Of a stretch of DNA of 64,000 bases, positions 15,605 through 24,333 are shown piece after piece. Source of the DNA: Chitinophaga caeni (GTDB taxonomy: Bacteria > Bacteroidota > Bacteroidia > Chitinophagales > Chitinophagaceae); assembly GCF_002557795.1 (NCBI RefSeq), contig NZ_CP023777.1:4039001-4103000 (forward strand), read 5' to 3'. The notes under the pieces are model-generated. The model was not told the origin of the DNA, ran no database searches, and worked only from the letters and a program-made list of their open reading frames with translations. The number at the start of each line of letters is the position of its first letter. Within the stretch, counting starts at the first letter, position 1. A program made the translations under genes and the position numbers.

Positions 15605-18055
15605 ATGAAGAAAATTTTATTACTGATAGGTAGTTTTTGTTGCCTTTTCATCACTGCTGCATTTGCGCAAAGTGGTGGCGGACAGGCAACTATCGTGGGT
15701 AAGTTACTCGACGATCAAAGCGGCAAACCCGTGGAATATGCTTCCGTTGCTTTGCTTAAAGCCACAGATAGTTCAATCGTTACCGGGATGTTATCGCAAG
15801 GTAATGGCGACTTCAGCTTCCAGGCTGTTGCTCCCGGTCAATATATATTAAAGATATACTTTATCGGCTTCCGTGATTTCTATAAGGATGTTACAGCGAA
15901 GGGGCGTGTAGATGTCGGTAATATCCGGCTCAAAACAACGGCTACCGCGCTGAAAGGCGTTGAAGTAGTTGGTGAAAAACCCGCTTTTACGATGCAGATC
16001 GATAAAAGGGTCTTTAATGTTGAAAAAAACATTGCCAGCACGGGCGGTACTGCTGTGGACGTATTAAAACAGGTGCCTTCCGTGAACGTGGATATAGACG
16101 GGAATGTATCTGTTAGAAATGGAAGCCCCACCATATTTATCGATGGGCGTCCCAGCACTTTAACATTAGAACAAATTCCTGCCGATGCGATTGCCAGCGT
16201 GGAGGTTGTAACCAACCCTTCTGCTAAATATGATGCGGAAGGTATGAGCGGCATTTTGAATATCATGCTGAAAAAGAACAAGAAAATGGGATTTAATGGT
16301 CTTGTTCAAGGTGGTTATACCTCAAATAAAAGCTCAAATGCCGGTGTTGATCTGAATTTGCGCCAAGGCAAAGTCGGCTTTTCACTTAGCTACAACTTAC
16401 GCGATCGAAAATTCCCGATGAAACAACGTATGTCAAGGAAGAATACAGATGATAACGGCGGTATTAGCTACCAGGATCAATTCCAGGAAGGTGATTACGG
16501 CAGGCGCTTCCAAAATGGCAGGATCGGGTTTGATTGGTATATCGATAATAGGAACACCTTTAACATATCGCAAGGAATTACTGCCGGGGATTTCAACAAT
16601 ACCAGCGACCTGCGCATCAACGAGATGGATGAACACCGCAGTGTATACCAGTACGGGCTCGGCTATAATAACACTTATCATAACTTTAGGAATTATTCCA
16701 CGCAAGTTGGATATAGGAGAACCTTCCAAAAAGAAGGACAAGAACTAACAGCCGATTTTACTTACAACCGTTCTAATAATAAAAACAATTCCGACTACAA
16801 GCTCCAGTACTACGATTTAAACGACCAGGAAGACAATTCGCTCTTCCAACCGGAACAGCGTTACGGTCGCGGGGACGGAAATACTTCTTATTATACTGGG
16901 CAGATCGACTTTGTGAATCCTTTAAATGAAGCTTCGAAATTTGAGGCCGGCCTCCGGATCAATGCCCGTAAATTCAACAACAAGTTGAATACCATGGGGA
17001 AAAATTTTGAAACAGGTGATTTCGAATTCGATTCATCCCTATCTAATAATTACCATTACACGGAACAGATCAATGCCGCGTATGTTAATTATGCCGGTAC
17101 AATTGGCAACTTCGGTTACCAAGCGGGATTGAGAGCCGAGCAATCATTCTATGAAGGGGAAATGGTGAACGTTAAAGATGCCGCTTATAGTATTGATTAT
17201 CCAATTAGCTTATTCCCAAGTGTCTTCATCTCCCAGAAATTTAAAGGGAACCATGAAATGCAACTAAATTATACCAGGCGCATACGCAGGCCTTGGTTCA
17301 GGGATCTTTTACCTAACCTGCAATACAGCGCTAACTCTGCCAGCCGGGGTAACCCGGAACTACAACCGGAATTCACCAACTCTTTCGAATTATCCTACTT
17401 GAAAGATTTCGATGGGAAATTCAACGTATTGGCATCCGTGTACTTTAGAAATACAAACAACGCCATTACCGATTTTTACGTGGATACCACTTTGAATTTA
17501 GATGGCCAAGATCGTAAGGTCGTGCTAAGTTATCCTATCAATGCGGATCAGAGGAATACTTTCGGCGCAGAATTAACACTGCGTAACCAAATTACGAAAG
17601 GTTGGGACATTACTACCAACCTTAATATCGCCCAAACCAGCATTGATGCGGAAGGTTTGAATAATAACGGTTTTATTTGGTTCGGTAAAATCAACAGTAA
17701 CACCAAGTTGCCCTGGAGCATGGTGCTACAGGTAACAGGTGAATATGAATCGCGCAGGATTCAGCCGCAGGGAGAAGATGCGCCGGAGTACCAAATTGAT
17801 CTTGCTATCAAGAAAGATTTCTTCCAGAAGAAAAACTTTACCGTTTCCCTCGGTGTAAATGATATATTCAACACGGACAGGGATTTGCGTTGGACAAATA
17901 CTTCATTCTCCGAAACCGAACGCTACCGCAAACGTGTATCAAGGGAACTGAGGCTGAATGTTAGCTGGCGATTCGGGAAGGTGGATGCCCAGCTCTTCAA
18001 GAAAAGGCGTGGCAATGATGGCGGCGGAGATATGGGCGATGGCGATGGGTTTTAA
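15605..18055 (+). CDS. TonB-dependent receptor-like outer membrane beta-barrel protein
   Basis: Protein of 816 residues. A signal peptide ends at AFAQ (about residue 22). A carboxypeptidase-regulatory-like Ig fold follows (about 28-115: ATIVGKLLDDQSGKPVEYASVALL), then a plug-like region (VDVLKQVPSVNVDIDGNVSVRNGSPTIFIDGRPS, about 145-225) and a long beta-barrel with many alternating aromatic strands, ending in WRF near 795. This is the layout of the OMP_b-brl_3 family of Bacteroidota. The tail after the last strand is short and rich in Gly and Asp (GGGDMGDGDGF). The substrate is unknown; no SusD partner is nearby, so it is not a classical polysaccharide locus. It is monocistronic with a strong terminator. 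Confidence 0.85.
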   Translation: MKKILLLIGSFCCLFITAAFAQSGGGQATIVGKLLDDQSGKPVEYASVALLKATDSSIVTGMLSQGNGDFSFQAVAPGQYILKIYFIGFRDFYKDVTAKGRVDVGNIRLKTTATALKGVEVVGEKPAFTMQIDKRVFNVEKNIASTGGTAVDVLKQVPSVNVDIDGNVSVRNGSPTIFIDGRPSTLTLEQIPADAIASVEVVTNPSAKYDAEGMSGILNIMLKKNKKMGFNGLVQGGYTSNKSSNAGVDLNLRQGKVGFSLSYNLRDRKFPMKQRMSRKNTDDNGGISYQDQFQEGDYGRRFQNGRIGFDWYIDNRNTFNISQGITAGDFNNTSDLRINEMDEHRSVYQYGLGYNNTYHNFRNYSTQVGYRRTFQKEGQELTADFTYNRSNNKNNSDYKLQYYDLNDQEDNSLFQPEQRYGRGDGNTSYYTGQIDFVNPLNEASKFEAGLRINARKFNNKLNTMGKNFETGDFEFDSSLSNNYHYTEQINAAYVNYAGTIGNFGYQAGLRAEQSFYEGEMVNVKDAAYSIDYPISLFPSVFISQKFKGNHEMQLNYTRRIRRPWFRDLLPNLQYSANSASRGNPELQPEFTNSFELSYLKDFDGKFNVLASVYFRNTNNAITDFYVDTTLNLDGQDRKVVLSYPINADQRNTFGAELTLRNQITKGWDITTNLNIAQTSIDAEGLNNNGFIWFGKINSNTKLPWSMVLQVTGEYESRRIQPQGEDAPEYQIDLAIKKDFFQKKNFTVSLGVNDIFNTDRDLRWTNTSFSETERYRKRVSRELRLNVSWRFGKVDAQLFKKRRGNDGGGDMGDGDGF

Positions 18056-18080
18056 TTCGTATATATAAAGAATGGTTAAA

Positions 18081-18116
18081 AATCCCTTGGACATTTTGCT
18101 CCAGGGGATTTTTTTA
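18081..18116 (+). terminator. Terminator after the outer membrane barrel gene
   Basis: AATCCC (18081-18086) pairs with GGGATT (18105-18110), extended inward by TTGG/CCAG with one G-T pair, and followed by TTTTTT. It can serve only the + strand gene efficiently. Confidence 0.75.
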
Positions 18117-18124
18117 AATCAACA

Positions 18125-18592
18125 CTATACCTTTTCCGGCTTCAGAGCATAAGGTTTTCCCGTACCCTTGGTTAAAAAATCATACAAACTTTCTTTTATG
18201 AAAAAAGTCCAAGCATTACTACAAAGCTCATAACAAGCTATCCCCGGCCTCAGCCCGACCTGTAACAATTGTACACTGGTTTGCCCATCCTGTTCGTCAA
18301 AGCTCCAATGCAATTCCTGCCCTTCCCATTCACTTCTTTCCTCCTCCTTCAAGCGGTCAGCATCGATATAAGCTTTCAACACCGTCCAGGTGATCAACTT
18401 TCCTGCTTCGAAACCGGTTACCCGGAAAGTTTTACTGGTTTTCCCGAAGCGGATTGTAAATTCATCGTTCAGCCCGGCATAATTGCCAGAAATCTCACCA
18501 CCCCACCAGGAGCTTAGCTGTTTTGTAATTGCATCCCAGGCAAGGCTACTATTAATGGGCGCCCGGATCACAATTCTGAAATCGTTTTCCAT
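18125..18592 (-). CDS. SRPBCC/AHSA1-like domain protein
   Basis: Protein of 155 residues with the helix-grip START-like pattern: an N-terminal strand and helix (FRIVIRAPINSSLAWDAITKQLSSWWGG), a central beta-sheet (KTFRVTGFEAGKLITWTVL and ELHWSFDEQDGQTSVQLLQVGL) and a long C-terminal helix (ELCSNAWTFFIKESLYDFL). Members bind small hydrophobic ligands or act as co-chaperone-like or stress proteins; none can be chosen here. It has no signal peptide. The gene converges with the preceding barrel gene and is probably transcribed alone. Confidence 0.75.
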   Translation of the reverse strand: MENDFRIVIRAPINSSLAWDAITKQLSSWWGGEISGNYAGLNDEFTIRFGKTSKTFRVTGFEAGKLITWTVLKAYIDADRLKEEERSEWEGQELHWSFDEQDGQTSVQLLQVGLRPGIACYELCSNAWTFFIKESLYDFLTKGTGKPYALKPEKV

Positions 18593-19110
18593 AAATAAAA
18601 TAATTATTGTCGACTAAATTTTTAATGAAAAAATTATCATCCCCTCAAAAGTTCGGTTCAACGTTCACCTGCTCATTTCTTGGCCATCTCGGCCGCCAAT
18701 TTGTTCGCTCGATCGAGCTTATGTATTACTGTACCGCTTCCCTATCAACGGTGCGAAGTTCCACGGTTTTCTTGGCCGGGCTGAATAGATCATCCTTCGC
18801 TTACATCCTTGACCAAGTAAGAAATTCAAGTACATTGAAAGCAATTTTAGCCTGGCAACAATGAAATGAAATAAAATAATTTATTAGTTATCACTATATG
18901 ACCACCTTAAATATCATTTAAGATTTGCTATATAAAAGTAAGAACATCATGCTATTTAGATGGTTCGGGAATCGGACAATTTAAAGGGTGATATTGGCCA
19001 TTATTGTCAAAAGAAGCAATTTCGTCTAGGGATTCTCACTATTCACCAAGTATCCCGGTAACCAACAATCCAAATGATGTACATTTAGGTCGTAAAATTT
19101 GGAGTACTTT
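18593..19110. other. Intergenic region with a possible gene relic (18673-18800, minus strand)
   Basis: About 520 bases. On the minus strand, 18726-18800 reads KDDLFSPAKKTVELRTVDREA and ends in a stop, and an adjacent frame (to 18673) continues with VIHKLDRANKLAAEMAKK before a stop. Both pieces look like soluble helical protein and would join by a single frameshift, which suggests a small decayed gene. No start codon is convincing and stops interrupt both frames upstream. The 85-codon + strand ORF at 18607 lies over this and has an unlikely composition. Confidence 0.25.
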
Positions 19111-20103
19111 ATGAAACATTTGAGTTTATTGATTCCGAATGGCCATATTAACTTGAGTAGCGTTATAGGAACATATAAAATATTGTCTAGGGCAAACGAG
19201 TATTACCAAGAACGCCATAATAGGAAAATATTTGACCTCCATTTAGTCGGGAATACGCATACTGTTAGCATTTACGAAGGCTTATTTTCCATACATCCCG
19301 AAATATTGATTTCCCAGGTAAATCATACCGACTTTATAATAGTTCCATCCCTGAACCATGATATTGAAAACGTAATTTATAGCAATCAATCGATGATTGC
19401 CTGGATACATCAACAAGTGGGCGAAGGTGCGGAGGCAGCGAGTATTTGCACGGGATCATTCTTACTGGCAGCGGCCGGTGTATTGGAAGGCAAACAATGT
19501 TCTACCCACTGGAGCGCGGCGGCACAGTTCCGGAAAAAATACCCTTTGTTGAACTTGGTAGAAGATAAAATCATTACGGATGAACACGGCATTTATACCA
19601 GCGGTGGCGCCTTTTCTTTCCTGAATTTCCTGTTGTACTTAGTAGAAAAATATTATGACCGCGAAACAGCGATCTATTGTTCCAAGGTCTTCCAAATCGA
19701 CATGAACCGGGATACTCAAAATACCTACGTGATCTTCCAAGGACAAAAATCGCATAACGATGAGATCATCCGGCAAGCGCAATACATGATAGAAACAAAA
19801 TTACAAGATCGCTTTTCGATGGAAGAATTGGCGCAATCATTGGCTTTAAGCAGGAGAAATTTTGACAGGCGATTTATCAAGGCTACCGGGAATACGCCCT
19901 TGTTATATCAACAAAGGGTTAAAATAGAAGCGGCTAAACGCATGTTGGAGAATACGAAAATGTCGGTAAATGAAGTGATGCTGGAGGTCGGTTATACCGA
20001 TGTAAAGGCATTCAGGGAAGTGTTTAAGAAAATTGCCGGTATATCCCCTATTGATTACCGCGCCAGGTATGGCATGGATAAATTAGCTACGAACTTTAGC
20101 TAG
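19111..20103 (+). CDS. GlxA-family transcriptional regulator (DJ-1/PfpI plus AraC HTH)
   Basis: Start chosen at the ATG at 19111, which has GGAG six bases upstream; the frame also opens at a TTG at 19099. Protein of 330 residues. Residues about 1-185 are a DJ-1/PfpI-like domain with the nucleophile-elbow Cys113 in ASICTGSFLLAAAG. Residues about 225-325 are a double AraC-type helix-turn-helix (RFSMEELAQSLALSRRNFDRRF and SVNEVMLEVGYTDVKAFREVF, ending GISPIDYRARYG). This is the standard GlxA architecture; members often control catabolism of nitrogen compounds or efflux. The target is not evident: the next gene lies on the other strand. Confidence 0.9.
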   Translation: MKHLSLLIPNGHINLSSVIGTYKILSRANEYYQERHNRKIFDLHLVGNTHTVSIYEGLFSIHPEILISQVNHTDFIIVPSLNHDIENVIYSNQSMIAWIHQQVGEGAEAASICTGSFLLAAAGVLEGKQCSTHWSAAAQFRKKYPLLNLVEDKIITDEHGIYTSGGAFSFLNFLLYLVEKYYDRETAIYCSKVFQIDMNRDTQNTYVIFQGQKSHNDEIIRQAQYMIETKLQDRFSMEELAQSLALSRRNFDRRFIKATGNTPLLYQQRVKIEAAKRMLENTKMSVNEVMLEVGYTDVKAFREVFKKIAGISPIDYRARYGMDKLATNFS

Positions 20104-20198
20104 TAATAAATTATTCCAGGTTATTAATCATCCGGCAAAAGGGCTTGGATATGCCGCGTTTCCTTCAACCAGTTATTTCTACTGGAAAGATGGGTTCA

Positions 20199-20993
20199 TC
20201 ATATTCTCCCCCTAATTTCTTTCAATCTCATTATCATTGATTTGGCGCCGGAATGTAACCACCTGTCATAATCATCTGCCGCTTGTTGACAAGCTGCCGG
20301 GCTAATAAAACCATGCTCAATCATTTGAGGCCCCCTTAACATGGCCACTTTCGTCCAAATACCGGCTTTATCTATAAAGCCAGTTTGGTTGCTGGTGCAT
20401 ATTTCGTCGGCAGGATATATTTCGATCTCTTTTAAACCCAATTCTTCAAATAACCCGGGTAAATGGTTAGCCACCAGGTTGTCCATCCCGGCATCCGCCC
20501 TCCAGGAGAGAAATGCATTATAAAACTGTAAAAAACTTTGCGGGGGCTCGGGTTCCCATTCTATTAATTCATGATTGTAATCGAGGATGGAAATCATCCC
20601 TCCTTCATTCAATAAGGAAATAAAATGCTGTAAAGCTTTCTTTGGATGTTCTAGCCATTGCAACACCCTTGCTGAAACGATTAAATCAAATTTTTCGCTG
20701 GGTAGATATGTATATAGATCTGCTTCCAACAATTGTAACTGGGGAAGATGCCGGTAATCTTCCCGGCCTTTCGCTACAAGGTGCGCAGTATTATCTATCC
20801 CCACTACTAGTCCCTTTTCTCCTACCTTACCGGCTATTCCCGCCGTGATAGCACCCGTCCCACAGCCAACATCCAACACTTTCATGCCCGGTTTTAAAAA
20901 GGGGACAATACCGGGATAGTCATTTTCTAGGGTCCTGCTGTCTAATACTGCCTGCGTTCCTTTGGGCATTTTTGCCCTATCTGCTGCTTTCAT
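20199..20993 (-). CDS. Class I SAM-dependent methyltransferase
   Basis: Protein of 264 residues. Motif I is VLDVGCGTGAITAGIAG (about 39-55), motif II VVGIDNTAHLV with the acidic residue at Asp, motif III around LLEADLYTYLPSEKFDLIVSARVLQWLEHPKKAL, the pattern of Methyltransf_11/25 enzymes. The helical insertion after about residue 150 (LQFYNAFLSWRADAGMDNLVANHLPGLFEELGL) resembles that of small-molecule methyltransferases. Substrate unknown. It lies tail to tail with the GlxA-type regulator. Confidence 0.82.
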   Translation of the reverse strand: MKAADRAKMPKGTQAVLDSRTLENDYPGIVPFLKPGMKVLDVGCGTGAITAGIAGKVGEKGLVVGIDNTAHLVAKGREDYRHLPQLQLLEADLYTYLPSEKFDLIVSARVLQWLEHPKKALQHFISLLNEGGMISILDYNHELIEWEPEPPQSFLQFYNAFLSWRADAGMDNLVANHLPGLFEELGLKEIEIYPADEICTSNQTGFIDKAGIWTKVAMLRGPQMIEHGFISPAACQQAADDYDRWLHSGAKSMIMRLKEIRGRI

Positions 20994-21324
20994 AGTATGC
21001 TCCGATTTGCGATATTTCTATGGATGATCCGAAATCAAAAAATACAAAAAAAAATTATGTTCCAACAAATAGTTATATAAATGGGGACAATTATTTACCA
21101 GTTGCAAATCATTCGTCAATTGTTTGACATAAAGTTTCCATGTAAAGTTGCAACTTCCCGGGAACTTTTTGGGTCGTTTTAGGTTGGTGCATGCTTGGCA
21201 ATTGCCGGATAAGAGTTTATGACATTTGTATAAATGCCGCACCGGTAGCATATACTTTTCGAAACCGGATCAAGACTAAGTGGAATGCTATAAAATTTCT
21301 TATGGTAAATTAGATGAGTATCCT
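20994..21324. other. Intergenic region, 331 bases
   Basis: AT-rich spacer between two minus-strand genes. A 77-codon minus-strand ORF at 21018-21251 has a Cys/Leu-rich, family-less sequence and is judged accidental. I see no terminator-like stem or promoter box that stands out. Confidence 0.35.
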
Positions 21325-22317
21325 TTATTGATATTTAGAACCAATCTGTTCCTGTAAATCTTTATACAAATCAGGGAGGTACTTCCATCTATGGCCCTGG
21401 ATGTATTTCTCTGAAAGTATTTCACTTTTATTCATATCAAAATGAATAGCCAAAACACCTACAAAGTCCTTCAACTGTACCTTTCCGGCTGCCGCCTGTT
21501 CTTGAAAAATATAAGTTACGTAAAGATCCATGCAATCTTCCTGGTTTACAAGTATGACAGGATTTTCTGAATACAATTCCGTACCACGCAGATTATTATA
21601 CCGATCCCTGGATTCCATCAGCTGCTTGCTAAGCTGGTTAAACTGTCGCGATTTTGTATCGAATCCATAATGTACAACCTTGAAGGGAAAATCATCACCT
21701 TCCTTATAAATCTCCGTCCGTAGCCAGTTGGTATCGCCGTTCGAATTAAAATGTAAGTGATAAGTATAGAATGACAATACGGGATATTTTGATATACTAG
21801 CTGCAAATTGTGCGGAGATGCTTTTCATCATTTCCAGGGTAAGTGGAGTCGTGAAATGTAAGGTCACATACTGCATACTCCAGGTAATATTATCTGCCAG
21901 GGGAACTATTTCCATTCGAATTGCTTCGTAAGCTTGATATCGTTCTAAAGCAAACAGGTACTTTGATTTCAACGTGTTGCGCTCTTCGCCGTACATCGGG
22001 CGGTCGAGCTGTTCCTTCTTGGCATCCCAATATACAGCGAAATGAACTTTTTCCCGGTTTACATCCTGTAACTCGATCGAAAACATGTTGGGATTCATAT
22101 TGCCGGTATTATAAAATCTATAGAAAGCCAATACCCGTATATCATTACCCAGCTCCCTAGCGAGGTATTCGGTAAACTTTTTTCTTGCCTTTTTCCTGGG
22201 CATCCCCGTCCATCCATGAACTATAAATAACAATCCGCAACCACCCAGAAGCCCTAAAGCAATTAAAAGGACTATCGCTACCAGTATATATTTTATTACA
22301 ACCATTCCTATTGACAT
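21325..22317 (-). CDS. Uncharacterised protein with one N-terminal membrane helix
   Basis: Protein of 330 residues. A hydrophobic helix (about 5-32, VVIKYILVAIVLLIALGLLGGCGLLFIV) is followed by a basic stretch (GMPRKKARKKF) and a soluble part of about 290 residues with mixed helix and strand character and many Tyr/Phe. No catalytic or binding motif could be recognised and the family is unknown to me. The basic flank after the helix suggests the C-terminal domain stays in the cytoplasm. It stands alone, divergent from a small lipoprotein gene. Confidence 0.65.
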   Translation of the reverse strand: MSIGMVVIKYILVAIVLLIALGLLGGCGLLFIVHGWTGMPRKKARKKFTEYLARELGNDIRVLAFYRFYNTGNMNPNMFSIELQDVNREKVHFAVYWDAKKEQLDRPMYGEERNTLKSKYLFALERYQAYEAIRMEIVPLADNITWSMQYVTLHFTTPLTLEMMKSISAQFAASISKYPVLSFYTYHLHFNSNGDTNWLRTEIYKEGDDFPFKVVHYGFDTKSRQFNQLSKQLMESRDRYNNLRGTELYSENPVILVNQEDCMDLYVTYIFQEQAAAGKVQLKDFVGVLAIHFDMNKSEILSEKYIQGHRWKYLPDLYKDLQEQIGSKYQ

Positions 22318-22623
22318 AAAACTATTTCATGTTTACAACTGTACATCTAAGTATAATGAATCAAATCCTATTTTGTGAGCACAAAGTAAAAATTTAAAGC
22401 AGCAGTTTACGAATAAAACTATTCGAAGTATAAAGAACTATATTTCGGTAAACGGAAAGACGAATTGAACATGATGGTATCAAAACTTTTGTACCCGGGT
22501 GGTGAAAGCTCCATTTGCAGCTAACGGGAACGCGAGGACAAGTATATTTTGATCTTATCAACAGGAAGCCTACCTTCGTTTTTCTTAAGTATCTTTATTT
22601 TTTTATTTGAAAACCTATTATCC
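22318..22623. other. Divergent intergenic region, 306 bases
   Basis: Spacer between the orphan membrane protein and the small lipoprotein gene. It should carry both promoters. The T-rich stretch at 22590-22615 just before the lipoprotein start is compatible with a leader; no exact TAnnTTTG box or palindrome was seen. Confidence 0.3.
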
Positions 22624-23001
22624 ATGAAAAAAGGAATCTTCGCAATGCTGCTGTTATCATCCGGTATGATGATCGGCGCTTGCAACCAAAATACAAAACC
22701 TGCCCAAAAAGACAGTGCCATGCAAGAAGAAAAAGACTTCGGTCAACAAGATAGCATTGCCACCAGTAAAGAAATAAACGGGAAAATACAGGAAATTGTC
22801 AATGGGAAGGATGGGTATACTGCCACCGTGCAATCTACCGACGGAGCCGTGTATTTTGCTACGATCAGCCATGCGAATTTAAAGGATCCTAAAACATATA
22901 AAAGTTATCAAGTTGGTGATTCAATTCATGTCAAAGGAGATTATTGGAAATCCGGGGAAGATGAAAGAATTACCGTTCGATTTATTCTCGATGGAAAATA
23001 A
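22624..23001 (+). CDS. Small lipoprotein, possible OB-fold
   Basis: Start placed at the ATG at 22624, which begins a clean lipoprotein signal (MKKGIFAMLLLSSGMMIGAC, lipid-modified Cys20); the frame extends 25 codons upstream through a hydrophobic, T-rich stretch that is unlikely to be translated. The mature part is about 105 residues: a Lys/Gln/Asp-rich linker, then a beta-rich domain (INGKIQEIVNGKDGYTATVQS, YQVGDSIHVKGDYWK, ERITVRFILDG) with the rhythm of an OB-fold. Function unknown. A hairpin follows and overlaps the end of the convergent beta-lactamase gene. Confidence 0.65.
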   Translation: MKKGIFAMLLLSSGMMIGACNQNTKPAQKDSAMQEEKDFGQQDSIATSKEINGKIQEIVNGKDGYTATVQSTDGAVYFATISHANLKDPKTYKSYQVGDSIHVKGDYWKSGEDERITVRFILDGK

Positions 23002-23036
23002 GGAAGTTGCTACCCTGAAGTTATTATAACCGGTAC

Positions 23037-23059
23037 GGGCAATACTTTCATTATTGCCC
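23037..23059. terminator. Bidirectional terminator-like hairpin between the lipoprotein and beta-lactamase genes
   Basis: GGGCAATA (23037-23044) pairs perfectly with TATTGCCC (23052-23059), loop CTTTCAT. The right arm overlaps the last codons and stop of the beta-lactamase gene on the minus strand. Confidence 0.55.
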
Positions 23060-23905
23060 TAAACCTTTTACTCCGGCATCTTTCAGTACTTGTTTCGTTA
23101 TATTCAGCCTTAAACGACCGAAATACTTATTGCCAGGAATCCCTATTAGTTGCCTGATGCAGGTAGCAAAGAAATAAACATCATCGCCCTGTTCTACATA
23201 CCCGACCCACCAACCGATATTATGCCCTCCTACCCTTGTCCAGCCGGTTTTGGAGTGCAGCGTGTATAACGAATTTTGTTCGGTGATCATGATATCCTTT
23301 ACCTTGTCCATATATTCCTTTTTGAACGGCAAGCGATCATAATATAAATCTCTAACAACTTGGAGCTGATTTAGTGGCGTTATTGCGAGCGCACCGAAAT
23401 TCCAAAAATCTGCGCCGATTGGTTCATCGATATTTTCATTACCATACCCGCAAAGCGATAGGTATTTATGATAACGTTCGGTGCCGACCCTTTCGGCTAA
23501 TTGTAAGAATACCCAGCCTGCTGAAACTTTGAAAGCTTCCCTCACGGTCATATCATGAAAGATATCTTTCCTATTCCCATACAAGACCGTATCAATATGT
23601 CCAGGCCATTTAACAACTTCATCCGCGTCCTTTATCACCCCTGTTTCCAAAGCGATCAATAAATTCACGATTTTAAACGTTGATGCCGGGAGGTAAGGAT
23701 CATAGATACCATCTTCATTATTAGTATAAGCCGTTGCAGCCTTTTCATTCAACACCAGTATTGTTCCCCCCAATTGGCCCGGATCTAACAACTTGTTATA
23801 TTCGGTTTTTGTAACAATTTTAAATGGTAAAGTATCAATAGGCGTTGCATTTACCTTGATAGTAAGAAAGAGAAGGAATAAGGCGAGTGCGGATAATTTC
23901 TGCAT
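23051..23905 (-). CDS. Class D (OXA-type) beta-lactamase family protein
   Basis: Protein of 284 residues with a signal peptide (MQKLSALALFLLFLTIKVNA), so periplasmic. The serine-lactamase motifs of class D are in order: S75-T-F-K78 (LPASTFKI), Y154-G-N156, the FW motif at F167-W168, and K219-T-G221 followed by GWWVGYVEQGDDVYFFA. Ser75 would be acylated by the beta-lactam and Lys78, normally carboxylated, would activate water. The second motif, usually SxV, reads S128-A-G130, so the conserved hydrophobic residue is lost. The rest of the alignment to OXA-10-type enzymes is close in pattern (ALETGVIKDADEVVKW). It stands alone without a regulator or mobile element, which suggests a resident gene. 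Hydrolytic activity is not proven. Confidence 0.85.
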   Translation of the reverse strand: MQKLSALALFLLFLTIKVNATPIDTLPFKIVTKTEYNKLLDPGQLGGTILVLNEKAATAYTNNEDGIYDPYLPASTFKIVNLLIALETGVIKDADEVVKWPGHIDTVLYGNRKDIFHDMTVREAFKVSAGWVFLQLAERVGTERYHKYLSLCGYGNENIDEPIGADFWNFGALAITPLNQLQVVRDLYYDRLPFKKEYMDKVKDIMITEQNSLYTLHSKTGWTRVGGHNIGWWVGYVEQGDDVYFFATCIRQLIGIPGNKYFGRLRLNITKQVLKDAGVKGLGQ

Positions 23906-23997
23906 AAGAATGGCTTTGGAACAAAAGATAAATAATCGATGTCATTTATTATAAAAGCTCAAGGTAAATTATTTTTCATGATAATTTTAAAAGGCAA

Positions 23998-24027
23998 AAG
24001 CCTGTCAATCTTTCGATTCACAGGCTT
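23998..24027 (-). terminator. Terminator of the giant repeat-protein gene
   Basis: AAGCCTGT (23998-24005) pairs with ACAGGCTT (24020-24027), and the loop can add an ATC/GAT pairing. On the minus strand the stem is followed by TTGCCTTTTAAAATT, about 34 bases after the stop of the giant gene. Confidence 0.65.
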
Positions 24028-24060
24028 AATTGCCAAGTATTTAACCGTATCAATTAGTAT

Positions 24061-24333
24061 CTATCGCAACAACTCGATCCAACCCTTGTGATCTACGAAA
24101 CCACTTTCCGTATTCAGTTTGAGGATGTAGAAATAAGTGCCTTCATTGAGGCCATTCCCATTCCATTGGTTATCGTAATCCTTGGATTGGTATACTTGGT
24201 TTCCCCACCGGTTATAAATATATAACTGCGATCCTGGATACTTTGATAATCCCGGTATATAGAAAACATCATTCTTACCATCCCCGTTCGGGGTAATTAC
24301 ATTCGGTATAAATAAATCATCTCCCGTAATCGG
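24061..24333 (-). other. Type IX secretion C-terminal sorting domain (within the giant protein)
   Basis: Encodes about the last 90 residues, with IPNVITPNGDGKND, IYNRWGNQVYQSKDY, WNG and GTYFYILKL in the order typical of the gliding-type (TIGR04131/CHU_C) domain. It implies export by PorSS and removal or anchoring at the surface. Confidence 0.85.

Noticed and set aside
18607..18864. 85-codon + strand ORF
   Set aside because: Composition unlike a protein and it overlaps more coding-like minus-strand frames; no family.
21018..21251. 77-codon minus-strand ORF
   Set aside because: Lies in AT-rich spacer, no motif, low plausibility.
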